Shown: positions 31,001 through 42,312 of the stretch, in pieces
Numbering within the stretch: position 1 is the stretch's first letter
How the letters are laid out: each line of letters begins with the position of its first letter
Source of the DNA: Ceratobasidium sp. AG-K
Lineage: Eukaryota > Basidiomycota > Agaricomycetes > Cantharellales > Ceratobasidiaceae
Assembly (NCBI GenBank): GCA_037039685.1
Contig: JAWNGF010000001.1
Span: 3,658,001 to 3,722,000, forward strand
Reading direction: 5' to 3'
DNA length: 64,000 bases
Made by a program: the position numbers and the translations under genes
The notes under the pieces: generated by a model
Told to the model about the DNA's origin: nothing
The model's database searches: none
The model's input: only the letters and a program-made list of their open reading frames with translations

Positions 31001-32740
31001 TCTAATTTACAATCAATCAATTGAAGAACCCATCCATATCTCCCAAATGATGGAAAATCACACACAAACACTCTTGAAATGCATCCAGCACTGGAAGACA
31101 CCCTAAAAGCACACATAGAAGAGGAGGTCAATCAGGCTGTCAATCAGGCAATCAATACAGAGGCCTCCAAGCCAGCAACACCCCCCAGGACAGGAGGGAT
31201 TTCCCATATCTCAGCAGAAGACACCCTCAGGCCCTCTCAGGCAATTGGAAGCTCCACTTTGCGTGATTACCAAGTCCCCACACATGTTGGGTCAGAAGAT
31301 CCCTCAGGAAGCATCCCTCATTGCCCTACCATCAAAAGTGAATCCCCTGTGCCTTTGCAAGTGTCTGCATTCCCCTCTTCCTCCACCATTTGCTTTGTGA
31401 ACACCTGAAGCAGCCCTGAACCCTCTGCCATTCATATTGAACAAGGAAAAGGAACAAACAAGGCTCTAGAGGACAACAATCAATCAGTCCACTCTCTTGG
31501 CTCCTATGGGGAGACCCCAGATCCCAATCGCACTCCAGACCCACATCAGCCATGTTTCCCAGCCTTGAGATGCTCTCCAGAAGCCCAGGAGAAGCATGAG
31601 GCCATGGAGATGATGGGAGAGGCTCTGGGTTGCTCTGTAACTGCCCCTTTGAGCAATTTGATCCAAGGATTAAGCCAGACCTCCAGCGCTTTGATCCCCA
31701 AATCCAAGTTCCCCAGCCCTGAGAAGTATGATGGCAAGAAGGGGCCTGGAGCGAAATAGTTTGTGTGGAAATGCAAGGCCTATTTCCTTGCCAACTAGTC
31801 TTCATTTCCTTCTGATCATTCCAAGGTCACCTATGTTCTCATGAACCTGAAAGATGGTCAACCTTGGCTCTGGGGTCAGTTATACCTCAGCAAACTTGTC
31901 CTTGGCAGTGCTGACCATCTCATGGCCAGCTGGACTGGTTTTGAGTTGGGATTCATCTCTCAGTGGTCTGATCCTGCAGCAAAGCAAGTTGCACAGTGCA
32001 ACATCCACTCTCCAACTTGAACCTGCTTGGCTAGCAATTATTCCACTAACTCCCACATCATCATGAGCAACCTAGAGTGGCAGGACAAGGCCCTGATGGC
32101 AGCATTCTGCCAAGTACTGAAACCAGAAGTCCACCAGAAGCTGATTGAGTTCACCATCACTCAAAACATCACATCCCTGGATCAGCTTATTTCTACTGCT
32201 TGTTTGATTGACAACACACTCTTTGAAGCTCACTGCACCTTAAGGACCATCCCAGCTACTTCTAAACCCACTCAGGGCAAGTCTGTGGGCTTCATTACCT
32301 GGGAGATCAAGACAAGCATTGCACTGCTGGGCAATGCATCAAATATGGTGGAAAGCACAGTTGGAAGATTGCAAGACTGGATGGCGTGCAAACCCCCAAG
32401 GAGTTTGGAACAGCTGGGAAACCATTGAGGAAGTTGTGGAAGCCTCTCAGCAGCTGGGAAAAGTCTTGGGCGCTCTTGTACTGTGTCTACATGTGCCAAG
32501 AAACCTCCTCTGTCCTTAGAACCTCTGTATTGTGCAGCTCTTCACAAAAATACAGCCCACATTCTACCTATTGACATTGATGGAATCACTGACTCTTATT
32601 CCACTTTGCTTGACTCCAGTTCATCCACCAACTTCATTGACCCCCAATTTGCTTGTCACCACTCCCTGACTCTCACTGAGCTGCCAGCAGCACACCTGTC
32701 AGAGCCCAACAACAATGGAAGGATAATACTCAACACCTGA
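31001..32740 (+). pseudogene. Copy 3 gag and protease remnants
   Basis: Gag pieces are at 31079-31408, 31565-31759 and 32027-32428 (MAAFCQVLKPEVHQKLIEF), with stops between them. The protease region 32483-32740 (LLDSSSSTNFIDP) has its DSG changed to DSS. The zinc knuckle is disrupted. Confidence 0.8.
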
Positions 32741-32925
32741 AGGGATGAGCAATGCCTCAAGGATGGTTTAGAGGTGGGTTGCAATGATACACAGGATTGG
32801 GAGTAAGGTGCACTTGGCTAAAGAGCCTGGGCAATGACTAACTGCTAACCACAAAGGGTCTTTGGCTAGGTAGAGTTGGAACGGTACTTGCATTGAGACA
32901 AATGGTCAAGTTCTGACATGAAGAT
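32741..32925. other. Filler at the RT deletion of copy 3
   Basis: Sequence unlike the other family F copies separates the protease from the RNase H. The whole reverse transcriptase palm is absent. Confidence 0.5.
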
Positions 32926-34904
32926 GGACACTTGCACCCTGTTGCATTCATGTCTGCAAGCTTCTCCCCTGCTGAGCTGAACTTCGACACTCATGACAAG
33001 GAGCTACTGACACTTATTAGGTCCTTTGAGCACTGGTGCATTTTCCTGGAACCTATCACAGTTTTTACTGATCATAAGAACTTGGAGTACTGACAATCAG
33101 CTAGGACATTCAATAGGTGTCATGCACACTGGTACCTGCTTCTTGCAGTTTATAACTTTGTCATAGCTTACAGACCAGGGAAACAATCCCAGAAACTGGA
33201 TGCCTTGCCCTGGCATGCAGATCACACAACAGATGAACCACTTCCTCAACTGGTGCTCAAGGAGGACCAATTTGCTGGCTTCTCTGCTATGATCAGTGCT
33301 TCCTTTCTGGAGAAACTCAAGGAGGTGCTTCTTGATGACCCTAGCCTTGACACAATGATATCAGCTGCATCTGAACCTTCCAAATTGCCACATTCCATTG
33401 CTCAGAAGTTCAAGGATTACACTCTAAGCAAAGAAGTTTTGTTCTACCAAGGCAGAACTGTTGTTCCAGATGAACCTGAGCTCCAACAGGAGTAGCTATC
33501 TCATTTCCACCATACGCCAGCTGCTGGTCACCAGGGATGTGCAAGAACTCTAGAACTAATATCTAGGCACTACTATGGGCCAGCCATGAACTTTCAAGTC
33601 AATTGCTATGTGGACTGTTATGCAATCTGCCAGAGGAGTAAAGGCACTGAAAAGCATGCTCCCCTACAGCCACTACTGACTCCAGCTGGCCCTTGGGAGG
33701 ATGTCTCTATGATTTCATTGTCAAACTTCCCATGAGCAAGGGCTTTGATAGCATCCTGGTTGTTGTTGACTGCATATCAAAAATGGCACATTTCATCCCC
33801 TGCAAAGAATCATCAACAGCAGAAGACATGGCAGATCTCTTCCTCACAAATGTTTGGTATCTCCATGGCACTCCTAAGCAAACAGTTTCAGGTAGAGGCT
33901 CAAATTTCAACAGCAAATTCCTCAAGGCACTGTACAAGGCATTGCAAATTGACCCTGCATTTTCTGCTGCTTATCATCCACAAACAAATGGCCAAACTGA
34001 GCAACTGAACCAATGGCTTGAGGCTTATTTGTGCACTTTCATCAACCACAGGCAGACAGACTGCATGGATTTCCTATTTCTGGCTGAGTTCTGTCAAAAC
34101 AACTCCAAGAGTGACACCACTGGAGTATCTCCCTTTGATCTTGTGTATGGCCGTTCTCCTGCCATTTTGCAAAGCCTGGGACCCACTAGAACGCCTGTTT
34201 TTGATGACAGGGCTGCAGAACTCAGGGCTGTAATTGAGGAGGTGCAGGCAACACTGAAATGGACTCAAAAATGCTACAAAGCAACAGATCACAGAGTTCC
34301 TGTGCCAGAATTTGAAGTTGGAGATAAGGTTTGGTTGTTAGGCACTCATATCAAGTCCCAACAGCCCAACACACAGCTGGATTACAAGCAACATGGTCCC
34401 TTCCCTGTTCTGGAACACATAGGCTCCCACACTTATTGATTAGAGCTACCTGAGATAATGAAGATCCATGATGTTTTCCATGTTGCTCTGCTCTCTGAAG
34501 TAAAGCAGGACACTGATTTCAAGTGCACCTTCCAACAATCACCCCCTGTGATCACAGACAATGGGAAAGAGGTGTGTGAGGTTGACAAACTTATTGATTG
34601 GAAGCTGGAAGATGGAATCTGAAAGTACAGGGTCTGTTGGCAGGGCTATGGGCTGCTTGACCACACCTTTGAACCTGCTTCTGGCCTTTTGCACTTGGAG
34701 GACAAACTGCAGGACTTCTATGCTAATTTTCATGATGCCCCACAGCCAGATGATCCAGTTCCACATGCCCTACCTCAGGTTAAGAGGGCACCCAGCAAAT
34801 GCAAGTCCATTACCTCCAAAACTTGCCTTCTTGGAGCCATTGCCCCACTCAAGCACTCCATGCTCTCTCAAAACTGCTATACTGCTGTCAATCATGTCCA
34901 TTGA
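32926..34904 (+). pseudogene. Copy 3 pol: RNase H, integrase, chromodomain
   Basis: RNase H pieces at 32940-33250 (ITVFTDHKNLEY). The integrase zinc region is at 33500-33640 with stops. The integrase core at 33693-34439 keeps VVVDCISKMAHF, TVSGRGSNFNS (usual SD changed to SG) and TNGQTEQLNQWLE. GPF module 34400-34490; chromodomain 34575-34720 with an internal TGA at 34618. The pol frame ends with TGA at 34902-34904, overlapping the ORF3 ATG. Confidence 0.85.
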
Positions 34905-35451
34905 TTGCCCCCACAATAACACCCCATACAATAGCTGGGGCAGCTTGGATCCCTACCTCCGCTATATGCCAGAAGGCTCCAAGAACAAACTAGACTCAGG
35001 CATCCCCTACCTGCACTTTGGGCTCATTCCTCCTGCTACCAAGCATGCCTGCTTGCACAAGTGGCCAAATCTCTTCTGCCATGTGCACTATGGCTATCTT
35101 TACTACCTCAGCAGTGACAATCCCACTTCCCTGTGCAGCAGTCCCTTCTGTCACTGGCACCATTTTATTGCACATGATTTCCACAATTTCCACAAGGTCA
35201 TTCCTTGGCAATGCTTGGAAAACTGCCCACTGCATGTTGAAGTGTCCCTATCTGAGTACGTAGACCACTTCTACAGCAGAAACAGCCAGGATTTGCATGT
35301 TTCTTTTGATCAACTTGCACTCAGAGAAGGCCCAGAGCCCAAACCGCCCCTTCTCCAGTACCCAGAGCCCAAAACACTTCCTGAGGAGCCTATTGCTGGT
35401 TGTGGATGGATCCCAGAATCTCCAGTTGCTTCTGATTGGGGCAGTCAGTGA
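34894..35451 (+). CDS. Family F ORF3, copy 3 (full-length, unknown)
   Basis: 185 codons from the ATG at 34894, which overlaps the pol stop codon by 11 nt in the +1 frame, so translation could be coupled to pol termination. The product starts MSIDCPHNNTPYNSWG and carries KLDSGIPYLHFGLIPPATK, GYLYYLSSDNPTSLC, a His/Cys/Trp-rich stretch (FCHWHHFIAHDFHNFHKV), EVSLSEYVDHFY and an acidic, proline-rich tail. All the invariant-looking Cys and His positions agree with copies 1 and 2 apart from scattered changes. It remains open while gag and pol of this copy are full of stops. No known domain recognised. It could be an accessory protein of the element. Confidence 0.6.
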   Translation: MSIDCPHNNTPYNSWGSLDPYLRYMPEGSKNKLDSGIPYLHFGLIPPATKHACLHKWPNLFCHVHYGYLYYLSSDNPTSLCSSPFCHWHHFIAHDFHNFHKVIPWQCLENCPLHVEVSLSEYVDHFYSRNSQDLHVSFDQLALREGPEPKPPLLQYPEPKTLPEEPIAGCGWIPESPVASDWGSQ

Positions 35452-35508
35452 TTTTCAAGTAGGCTGGGGCCAATGCCAATGGTCCAATGACTCTGCCATT
35501 GGTTCATT

Positions 35509-35520
35509 TTAGGGGGGGGT
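35509..35520 (+). promoter_or_regulatory. Polypurine tract, copy 3
   Basis: TTAGGGGGGGGT directly before the 3' LTR. Confidence 0.7.
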
Positions 35521-35522
35521 AA

Positions 35523-36009
35523 TCTTGCAAGCCATGCTCTTGACAATGGTCTAGTGTTGGGTGTCTCTGTGCTGCATGCCTTTCCCTCTCCCTCTTGCAC
35601 TCATCCAGTGCCACATAGTTTGTTTTGCTTGTTACTCCTTTGCCACAACTTCCATTGCTTAGCTCTCAATAAATATGGTTGATCGGCATGTAGACTCTGT
35701 CTTTGCTTTTTCCCATGTTGCTGCACTCAGATCTCCATGTGCTACACACCCTTCTTCTTTGGATCTTCTTATCCCACTTCATTTGGGCTTGCTGTGCTTT
35801 CCCCATGTAGATAATTCTTCTTTGTGTACTTGCTATAAAAGATGCAAGGGAAATTGTCTTAGAACCCCAAGGACAATTTACCTTGTTGTTTACCCACTCT
35901 ACTTTGCCCTGAGGAGGTTATCCAACATATTTTGGAGCCTCTCAGTGATTTTAAGGCCTTAGAGCAGCTCATTAGTCTTGAATAACCCTTCTCTGAACAG
36001 GTTGTGACA
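35523..36009 (+). repeat. Copy 3 3' LTR
   Basis: About 487 bp. The first bases are mutated (TCTTGCAAGCC for TGTCACAAGCC); it ends GGTTGTGACA. TATAAAA at 35833-35839. Confidence 0.88.
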
Positions 36010-36176
36010 CTAGTACATTATTGTTGTGCCCACCAGCTCATGTCTTCCTGCCTCAATTTCATCACTGCAGTAACATCAAAGCTGCATGTAAGTAGGGATG
36101 TCCATTGCCTAGACACATCTCCAGAAACACACCAGTGATTGGAGTCTAGTAGAATGTGCATACATCAATCCTATAT

Positions 36177-38281
36177 TATTGTGACCCATCCACAACGCCG
36201 ATGGACTCTGTCTGCTGTCTTGGACTCTTTGCACCTTAAGCGCCCAATGTACATAGATGTGGCCTTCTCCCTCATTTTGTAATGTGTATGGATGATGTGT
36301 CACTGTAGCCCATGTGGCTACACTGTCTTCTGGATCTTTCCTTTAGAAAGATCAACCTTCTAGAACTTCTCTCTAGAAGGTCTTTGTGATTTGCTGACGG
36401 AGTGTGGCACCTGATTGGCCACAATATGTATTGTACCACTTTGAGGCATTTATGCGTCTGACTACAGTTAGTTACATTACTATATGCAGAAATCATGTGC
36501 AAAGAGGATTTGGCTTGGATCCAAGTAAATTGACATACAGAAAATGTGCGTAAATACAATAAGATAGAGCAGTGTCAGGGCTACATACCGTATAAACTGG
36601 CATGTCTGTAGCACCAAAAACAACGGAGTTAAAAAATTACTAAACGTGAGGCTGTGCCCATACTGTTTTGTAATACACACTTGAGCTTGAGCACCCCTGT
36701 TGGTGCTCATCAACTCAGGCAGTATACTACTGGTGGTTAGAGTATTATACTAAAACTGGTGTATCACTATCTCAGGGTAGCTTTCTTAGATGATAAGAGA
36801 TCCTGGGTTGCTAAATAGATGTGAAACAAGGCACAGAGCAGGGGGCTCAAGGCTCAATGGGTGTCATACATTTTTGAGAGGCCTTGGACATGAATTGACG
36901 TTTTCATTGGGTAGAATAGTTCATTAAATCAATCAGAAGGGTTTTTTTTGTGTACTTTACATTTGTTTTCCCATTGGAAACACATTTTGTTTGCACATAC
37001 ATGTGGCCCAGGCAGCAGTATTATTGCATTTTGGGGCACTTAAACATTGTTTTCTTGCTCAATGATAACTATAGACATGCATAAATAACAAGAGCTGCTG
37101 TAGGACTGAGTATTGCATTGCTCCAAAGCTGTTGATGGGCCATGAAGAGGCAACCATACAAAGGGAAAACAACCCTGGCACCCTATCTTGGCAAACCTAA
37201 ATTGTTTCTCTATGAGCTCATCAGAACAAGGACACCCTCATTCAGGGATTAGCCATAGATCTTATCTCGTTACTGCTGCCCTGTTTTTTGATTATCCATT
37301 CAAATGCTTGGGGTGACCAAGATTTGCTGGAGTAAGGCAACAGGGTTGTTTTACTCTCATAAGTTTGCCTCTTGACAACCCATTGGCGGTGCTGGAGCAA
37401 GGCAATTCTCAGTGCAGCAAAATTTCCTGTCACTTATACATGTGTATAGGCAGTATCAAGCCAATTCACTGTGAGTAAGCATCCCAAAATGCAGTAATAT
37501 TACTGTGTGGGCCTCATGTGTGCGCATATGAAACTTGATTTCAATGGGAAAGCAAATGTAAAATCACCCCAAGACCTGTGCTAGTAACTCTACAGCAATC
37601 TTTTACCCAAATAGCATCTTAGATGGCATTTAGAGTTGCTCAAAAACGTAACACACCCATTGAGCCTTAAATCCCTTGCTCAGTGCTTTTTTTGTGGATC
37701 TTTAGCAATTCTAGTTCTCTCATCAGTGAATAAAGCCATCCTACAATGATAGTAGCCCAAATGTGTCATAATTGTTTAATAGCAGGTACCATAACTGTCT
37801 GGTTGACAAGTGCCAACAGGGAGTGTTCAAGCACAACCATGTGTTACAAAACGGTATGGACACAGCCTTGTGTTTAGTAATTTTTTAACTCAGTCATTTT
37901 TGGTACTACAGACACTCCAGTTTATATGGTATGTAGCCCTGACACTGCTCTATCTTATTGTATTTACGCACATTTTCTGTATGTCAATTTACTTGGATCC
38001 AAGCCAAATCCTCTTTGCACATGATTTCTGCATATAGTAATGTAACTAACTGTATATATACCAGCTTGCTTTGCCTCATCATCTCTTCCCTTGAGTGCAA
38101 CTAAGTCACTAGGCCTTTAGGCCATCATCTCAACACTAAGTGGGCCCAAGGCCATTGTCATAAGGTTGCTAAGGTTGCACTAGCAACTTAGCATACAGTA
38201 CAGAGCCTCTAAGCCAGCTCAAGGCCTATAAGGTGTGAACAGACATGGACGTCAGTCAACTGGCATAGAAGGGTTGCAACA
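36177..38281 (+). mobile_element. Solo LTR of family G, split by a foldback element
   Basis: It starts TATTGTGACCC (TG mutated to TA) and ends GGGTTGCAACA, like the LTR at 30524-30995. The target duplication TATAT is at 36172-36176 and 38282-38286. With the 1.6-kb insertion removed, the LTR is about 515 bp. Confidence 0.75.
36465..38052. mobile_element. Large foldback element 2 (about 1.6 kb)
   Basis: Ends CAGTTAGTTACATTAC and its exact complement, flanked by TA at 36463-36464 and 38053-38054. The outer arms (36465-36715 and 37805-38052) are closely similar. Inner parts also pair (36835-36900 with 37620-37690, 37005-37050 with 37475-37520, 37140-37180 with 37335-37380), so nearly the whole element is one diverged palindrome centred near 37260. 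Mirror-image short ORFs in the two arms are not genes. Confidence 0.88.
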
Positions 38282-38286
38282 TATAT

Positions 38287-39106
38287 TTATGACCAGAATA
38301 TGCATCTACATATGCTAATAAACAAATTACAAAGAGATAAAAATGCACACCAGATAAGATGGATGCTACAATACAATTGCTAACCTGTACACAGCAAGAG
38401 AGAAAAATCTGGAACAGGGCCTCCATCCCAATACAGCAGCAAACCTCTCTATTACTAGGAAATCTAGTTGAAATGCACCCTTAGCTTCAACTCCTGTGCT
38501 CTCAGCCCTTGAGTGAGCACAGCACTGACCACACCCCCTGTTCCCCACCCCCTGCATCACCCCCTTGACTCACCTGGGGGTATTTTGTAGCACTTAGCCA
38601 CATTGGTGCACAGGGGACAGAGAACCCATGGCTGGTTCAAAAGCATGATCAAAATTGCCAATGTGAGTAAGCATTTGCAACATATTTCATTTAGCCAATT
38701 TGCACAGCAACTGCTTAATCAGTGCTTAGTCATGTCCAAAATTGTTCTGTCCATTACCATATTTGTCTCCCCAGACCAGAGCAGTATCTAGCACCAGATA
38801 CACTCAGCTCACCACAGTTATTGCTACATAGTGCTATAAATACAGGGCCTTTCCATTTCAGCAAGGGGACCTGTATATGCTAGCTAGTGATATATATCCC
38901 TATCTAGGTATTTACAGGTTTCCAGATGTATTGCACATTGGCTCACAACTCCTTGTGTAATCAGGGCTTCAAGTATTGAATTAGACTAAATTTATTCCAT
39001 CTGTCCAAATCACATGCTAATTGCAAGCACAGGCATACAACTAGCATTGGTTTGCATGATTAGGATTTCCCATGCTAATTAGCCCTGTCTTCTTTGCTGA
39101 CAGTTC
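38287..39106. other. Non-coding, old dispersed repeat
   Basis: No gene. 38575-38900 resembles 25650-26050 (shared TTTGTAGCAYTTAG, GTGCTATAAATACAGGG or its complement). Confidence 0.45.
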
Positions 39107-39111
39107 CCTCT

Positions 39112-39821
39112 TGTCACAAGCCTTGCTCCTGACAATGGTCTGTGTGCTGTGCCTTCATTTCTTGTTGGCTGCCTTGTTGTTGTGTTTGTTGTTTTCCCCC
39201 TGTTGTGTGCTTGTTGGCTGCCACATGGTTTGTTTTGTTGTTTACTCCTTTGTTGTTGCTTCTCTCACATAGCCCTTTGTCCAGGTGGATTATCAGCATG
39301 TATTCTCTGGTCTGTGATTTTTCCAGAGCACTGTGCATTGATTCCCATGTGCTACATCATCTATAAAACTGGGTTTTCCTACCTGGAAGGGGGATGTGGA
39401 GGGAGCGCTCCCGAGTCCTCCCAAGCCCTCCCTGATTCACGTGACTTCTCCCAAGGAGCTCGGGAGATGTTATGTAAACTTGGGAGGAGTTGGGAGGACT
39501 CGGGAGCGCTCCGTCCACTTCCCTCTTCCCAGTAGAAAAATCCAGTTTTATAGATGATGCTCTTCTTGTTCTGATGTTCCTTTCATGCTCCTTTTGGACT
39601 GTTTTGCTTTCCCCATGTAGATAGCACTTCCTTTCTTCTGTTTGCTATAAAAGATGCAAGGGAAATTGTCTTGGAATCCCAAGAACAATTTACCTTGTTG
39701 TTTATCCACTCTACTTCACCCTGCAGAGGTTATCCAACGTCTTTTGGAGCCTCTCAGTGAATTTCAGGCCTATGAGCCACTCATTAGTCTCAAACAACCC
39801 CTCTCTGAGCAGGTTGTGACA
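39112..39821 (+). mobile_element. Solo LTR of family F, carrying a MITE
   Basis: TGTCACAAGCC to GGTTGTGACA, flanked by the target duplication CCTCT (39107-39111, 39822-39826). About 510 bp without the 199-bp MITE inside. CTATAAAAGATGCAAGGG marks the promoter region. Confidence 0.93.
39358..39556. mobile_element. Foldback MITE, 199 bp
   Basis: Terminal inverted repeats CATCTATAAAACTGG and complement. Strongly palindromic inside (GGGAGCGCTCCCGAGTCCTCCC-type arms; GC-rich, unlike the LTR around it). Flanked by AT at 39356-39357 and 39557-39558; the uninterrupted LTRs read CTACATGCTC here. Confidence 0.88.
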
Positions 39822-39826
39822 CCTCT

Positions 39827-40181
39827 TGCCATCCCACCTGCAGCAAGGTCACTTGCCTGTGTTCTCAGCCTGGGCATACATCACACCCATGAGAAAAATG
39901 TAGCATTTGATTGGGCTTGTACACAGGGAAAGATAAAATAATGGATGGATGTAAAGTGGAGCTACTCCTGGCTATAGTTTGGCTCATAGATTCCCAAAGA
40001 CCTGCATAATCAAAATTGATTCATTCTTGTCTACCTAGATCACCTAATGTTCCACGTAGGACATTACTCTGTTCCTGATGTTTGCAGTTTGTTGTATTTC
40101 ACAAACCATACAGAAGTGACAATATTGCCAAATACACTGGGTCTGGTTACAGGGGGGGACCAATTGCGTGCTGCTCCTCCT
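39827..40181. other. Border between repeats and host genes, no gene
   Basis: Nothing recognised. The 3' UTR of the acyl-CoA dehydrogenase presumably lies here. Confidence 0.5.
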
Positions 40182-42072
40182 CTACGCAGCAGGGTAGAGC
40201 AATGGTAAAGACCTGGAGATGATTAGTCGTTGAATTTGACTCGTTCCTATCATTGGATCAGTGTACCGTCCCAATAGCAAGGATATTGCGTACCTTCATA
40301 TAGCTCGAAGATCTTGCTGTCTCGGAACAACTTTTCAACCGGATATTCAGTGTTAAATCCAGCACCACCGAAAACCTGTACCGCAAGATTTGCATTTTCT
40401 ACCGCCGTACGAGAAGCTAGTGTCTTGGCCATTGATGCATAAAAGGCTGGCAAAACGAGGTCCATGATGAGCGCATTACAAAGCAAACTTGAGATCGACG
40501 CGCAGAACTAAATGAATGGAAAGGAAGTGGGATTCTTACTGTTTCTCTGCCCGGCGTCCTTGCTCCAGGCGGCCTTCCACACAAGTGCCCTAGCTGCCTC
40601 CGTCTGAATCGCCATGTCGGCTAGCATAAAAGCGACCGCTTGATGTTGGATTATGGGAACACCCATTGTCTAGGCGACACGAAGTGTTGGAAAACCCATC
40701 GCACAAACATTCTACGCTCAACCTCACCTTGCGGGTCTGTGCATACTGGGTGGCCTCCTCCAGAGCTCGCTGGGCCAGGCCCACGGCCGCCGAAGCTACC
40801 AGAGGTCGTGTAATATCGAAAGCCTCTGTTTGAATCGGGTTGATTCCATGACCAACGAAATGAGAGTTGAGCGTGGGATCGCATCTAGCAAGCACACTCA
40901 CTCATCGCAATTTTGAAACCTTCGCCGGGCGCGCCAATTACTTGCTATCGAATGGTGGCAACGTAGGTCAAGATCCGCACTGTATAATCACTGCAAGACT
41001 TGCCTCCTCTGGGACCTCGACGTCCTCAAACGTCACCATCCGCGTATCTGAGCAGCGCTGCCCCATGTTGACTTCCTTCTTTCCCAGAACGATTCCAGGA
41101 GAGTTTGCCTCCACGACGAATCCGGTCATCCCGCGAGCTGCGGGCTGCGAACTGTCCGTCCGAGCGAGTACGAAGAACCAGTTCGCGTGCCCAGCATTTG
41201 TAATCCTGCCCAACTCACTAAGAGACGTAGATGATGCGCGAGATAAAGACGTACCACATCTTTGTACCATTAAGTATCCACTTATCCCCCTTCTTCACCG
41301 CACGAGTCGATATATTAGCAACATCGGAGCCCGCCCCGGGCTCAGTCTATGGCAAAAGTCCACATGTAGACCAGTTGTGTCAGATATTCTGGTGTTAACA
41401 GGCGAGAGTAAACGTACGACACCATACGCAGCGACCAAAGGCTCCTCTGTCATTCGGCCCAGAAACTTTTGCTTGATCTCTTCGCTCGCGGCCACAATGA
41501 GGGGTGCCTGAGCGAGGCCGTTTGCCTCGATTGCGGTCTGAATACCGGTGCATCCATATGCAAGCTCTACGATGATGTTCGTGAAGAGTCCGGAAGGGTA
41601 GTGTAGCATACCTACCTTCTGAAATAAGCGCGCATTCCATCAAGCCAAGTCCCGGGCCACCATACTGGGCAAATAAGTTTAAACTACGGTGACGTTCGCA
41701 CGGACCTACCTGCTCGGGGATATGAGTGTTGAGCAGCCCTACGCTATGTGCCTTTTTGATAATCGGCCAGGGATATTCCTGGCAAGCGAACCAAGTTAGA
41801 CGATATACCACCGGCTCGATACAGCGACCGACCATGGAGCGATCATACTGGGCCGCGACGGGTAGGATGTTCTCTCGAGTGAATTTGCGAGCTAGGTCTA
41901 CACGAAGTCAGCGGGATTTATATCACCGCAAACAATTGAACAACCGACCTTGAATACCCGCCTGGTCCTCGGACAATCCGAAACTTACTCCTGGCGCCTG
42001 GGTGGCCATCGACCTCGAAGAAACACAAGGCACTCGCTTCAAAACTCTGGGCGCAGCGCGAAGGACATTCAT
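40182..42072 (-). CDS. Acyl-CoA dehydrogenase, mitochondrial, medium-chain-like
   Basis: A FAD enzyme that puts a 2,3 double bond into acyl-CoA thioesters, the first step of mitochondrial beta-oxidation; electrons go to ETF. The start at 42072 gives [21 protein letters not shown], an arginine/serine-rich mitochondrial targeting peptide. The gene has several short introns, for example about 41897-41948. Family sequences in order: [73 protein letters not shown] and, at the C-terminal end, [37 protein letters not shown]. The Glu of YEGT is the catalytic base in MCAD-type enzymes; an intron (about 40236-40285) follows it. The stop at 40182 gives the tail [10 protein letters not shown]. Reading frames look intact across exons. 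Confidence 0.9.
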
Positions 42073-42312
42073 GGTGTACTGGTGGTTGCTAGAATTAGGA
42101 GCAGGCCGCTTTAGGTGTATTCACATGTGCTTCGAACCGGCTCTGATGGGTATTCACATGCCGATCCAGGGGATGGCACGTGCATAGTCCTCGGGCACTA
42201 TCTCATCACTACCAGAAACACAAATATCTCCAGGCGGGTCCAAGCTAGACAACGGGACATGCAATAAATTAGGAGTTCGGACAAAGTTCATGGAACTAGA
42301 CATTAGGACGAA

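Larger units (their letters stand above)
29683..36009 (+). mobile_element. Family F chromovirus copy 3, reverse transcriptase deleted
   Basis: Complete by its borders: 5' LTR 29683-30170, 3' LTR about 35523-36009, and target duplication CTAGT at 29678-29682 and 36010-36014. The inside has decayed gag, protease, RNase H, integrase, chromodomain and an open ORF3. Most of the RT is missing. A foreign solo LTR (30524-30995) sits in the 5' gag region. Confidence 0.92.

Noticed and set aside
36480..38037. Two near-identical hydrophobic ORFs in opposite orientation
   Set aside because: Both lie in the arms of the foldback element and are the same sequence inverted; no support as a gene.
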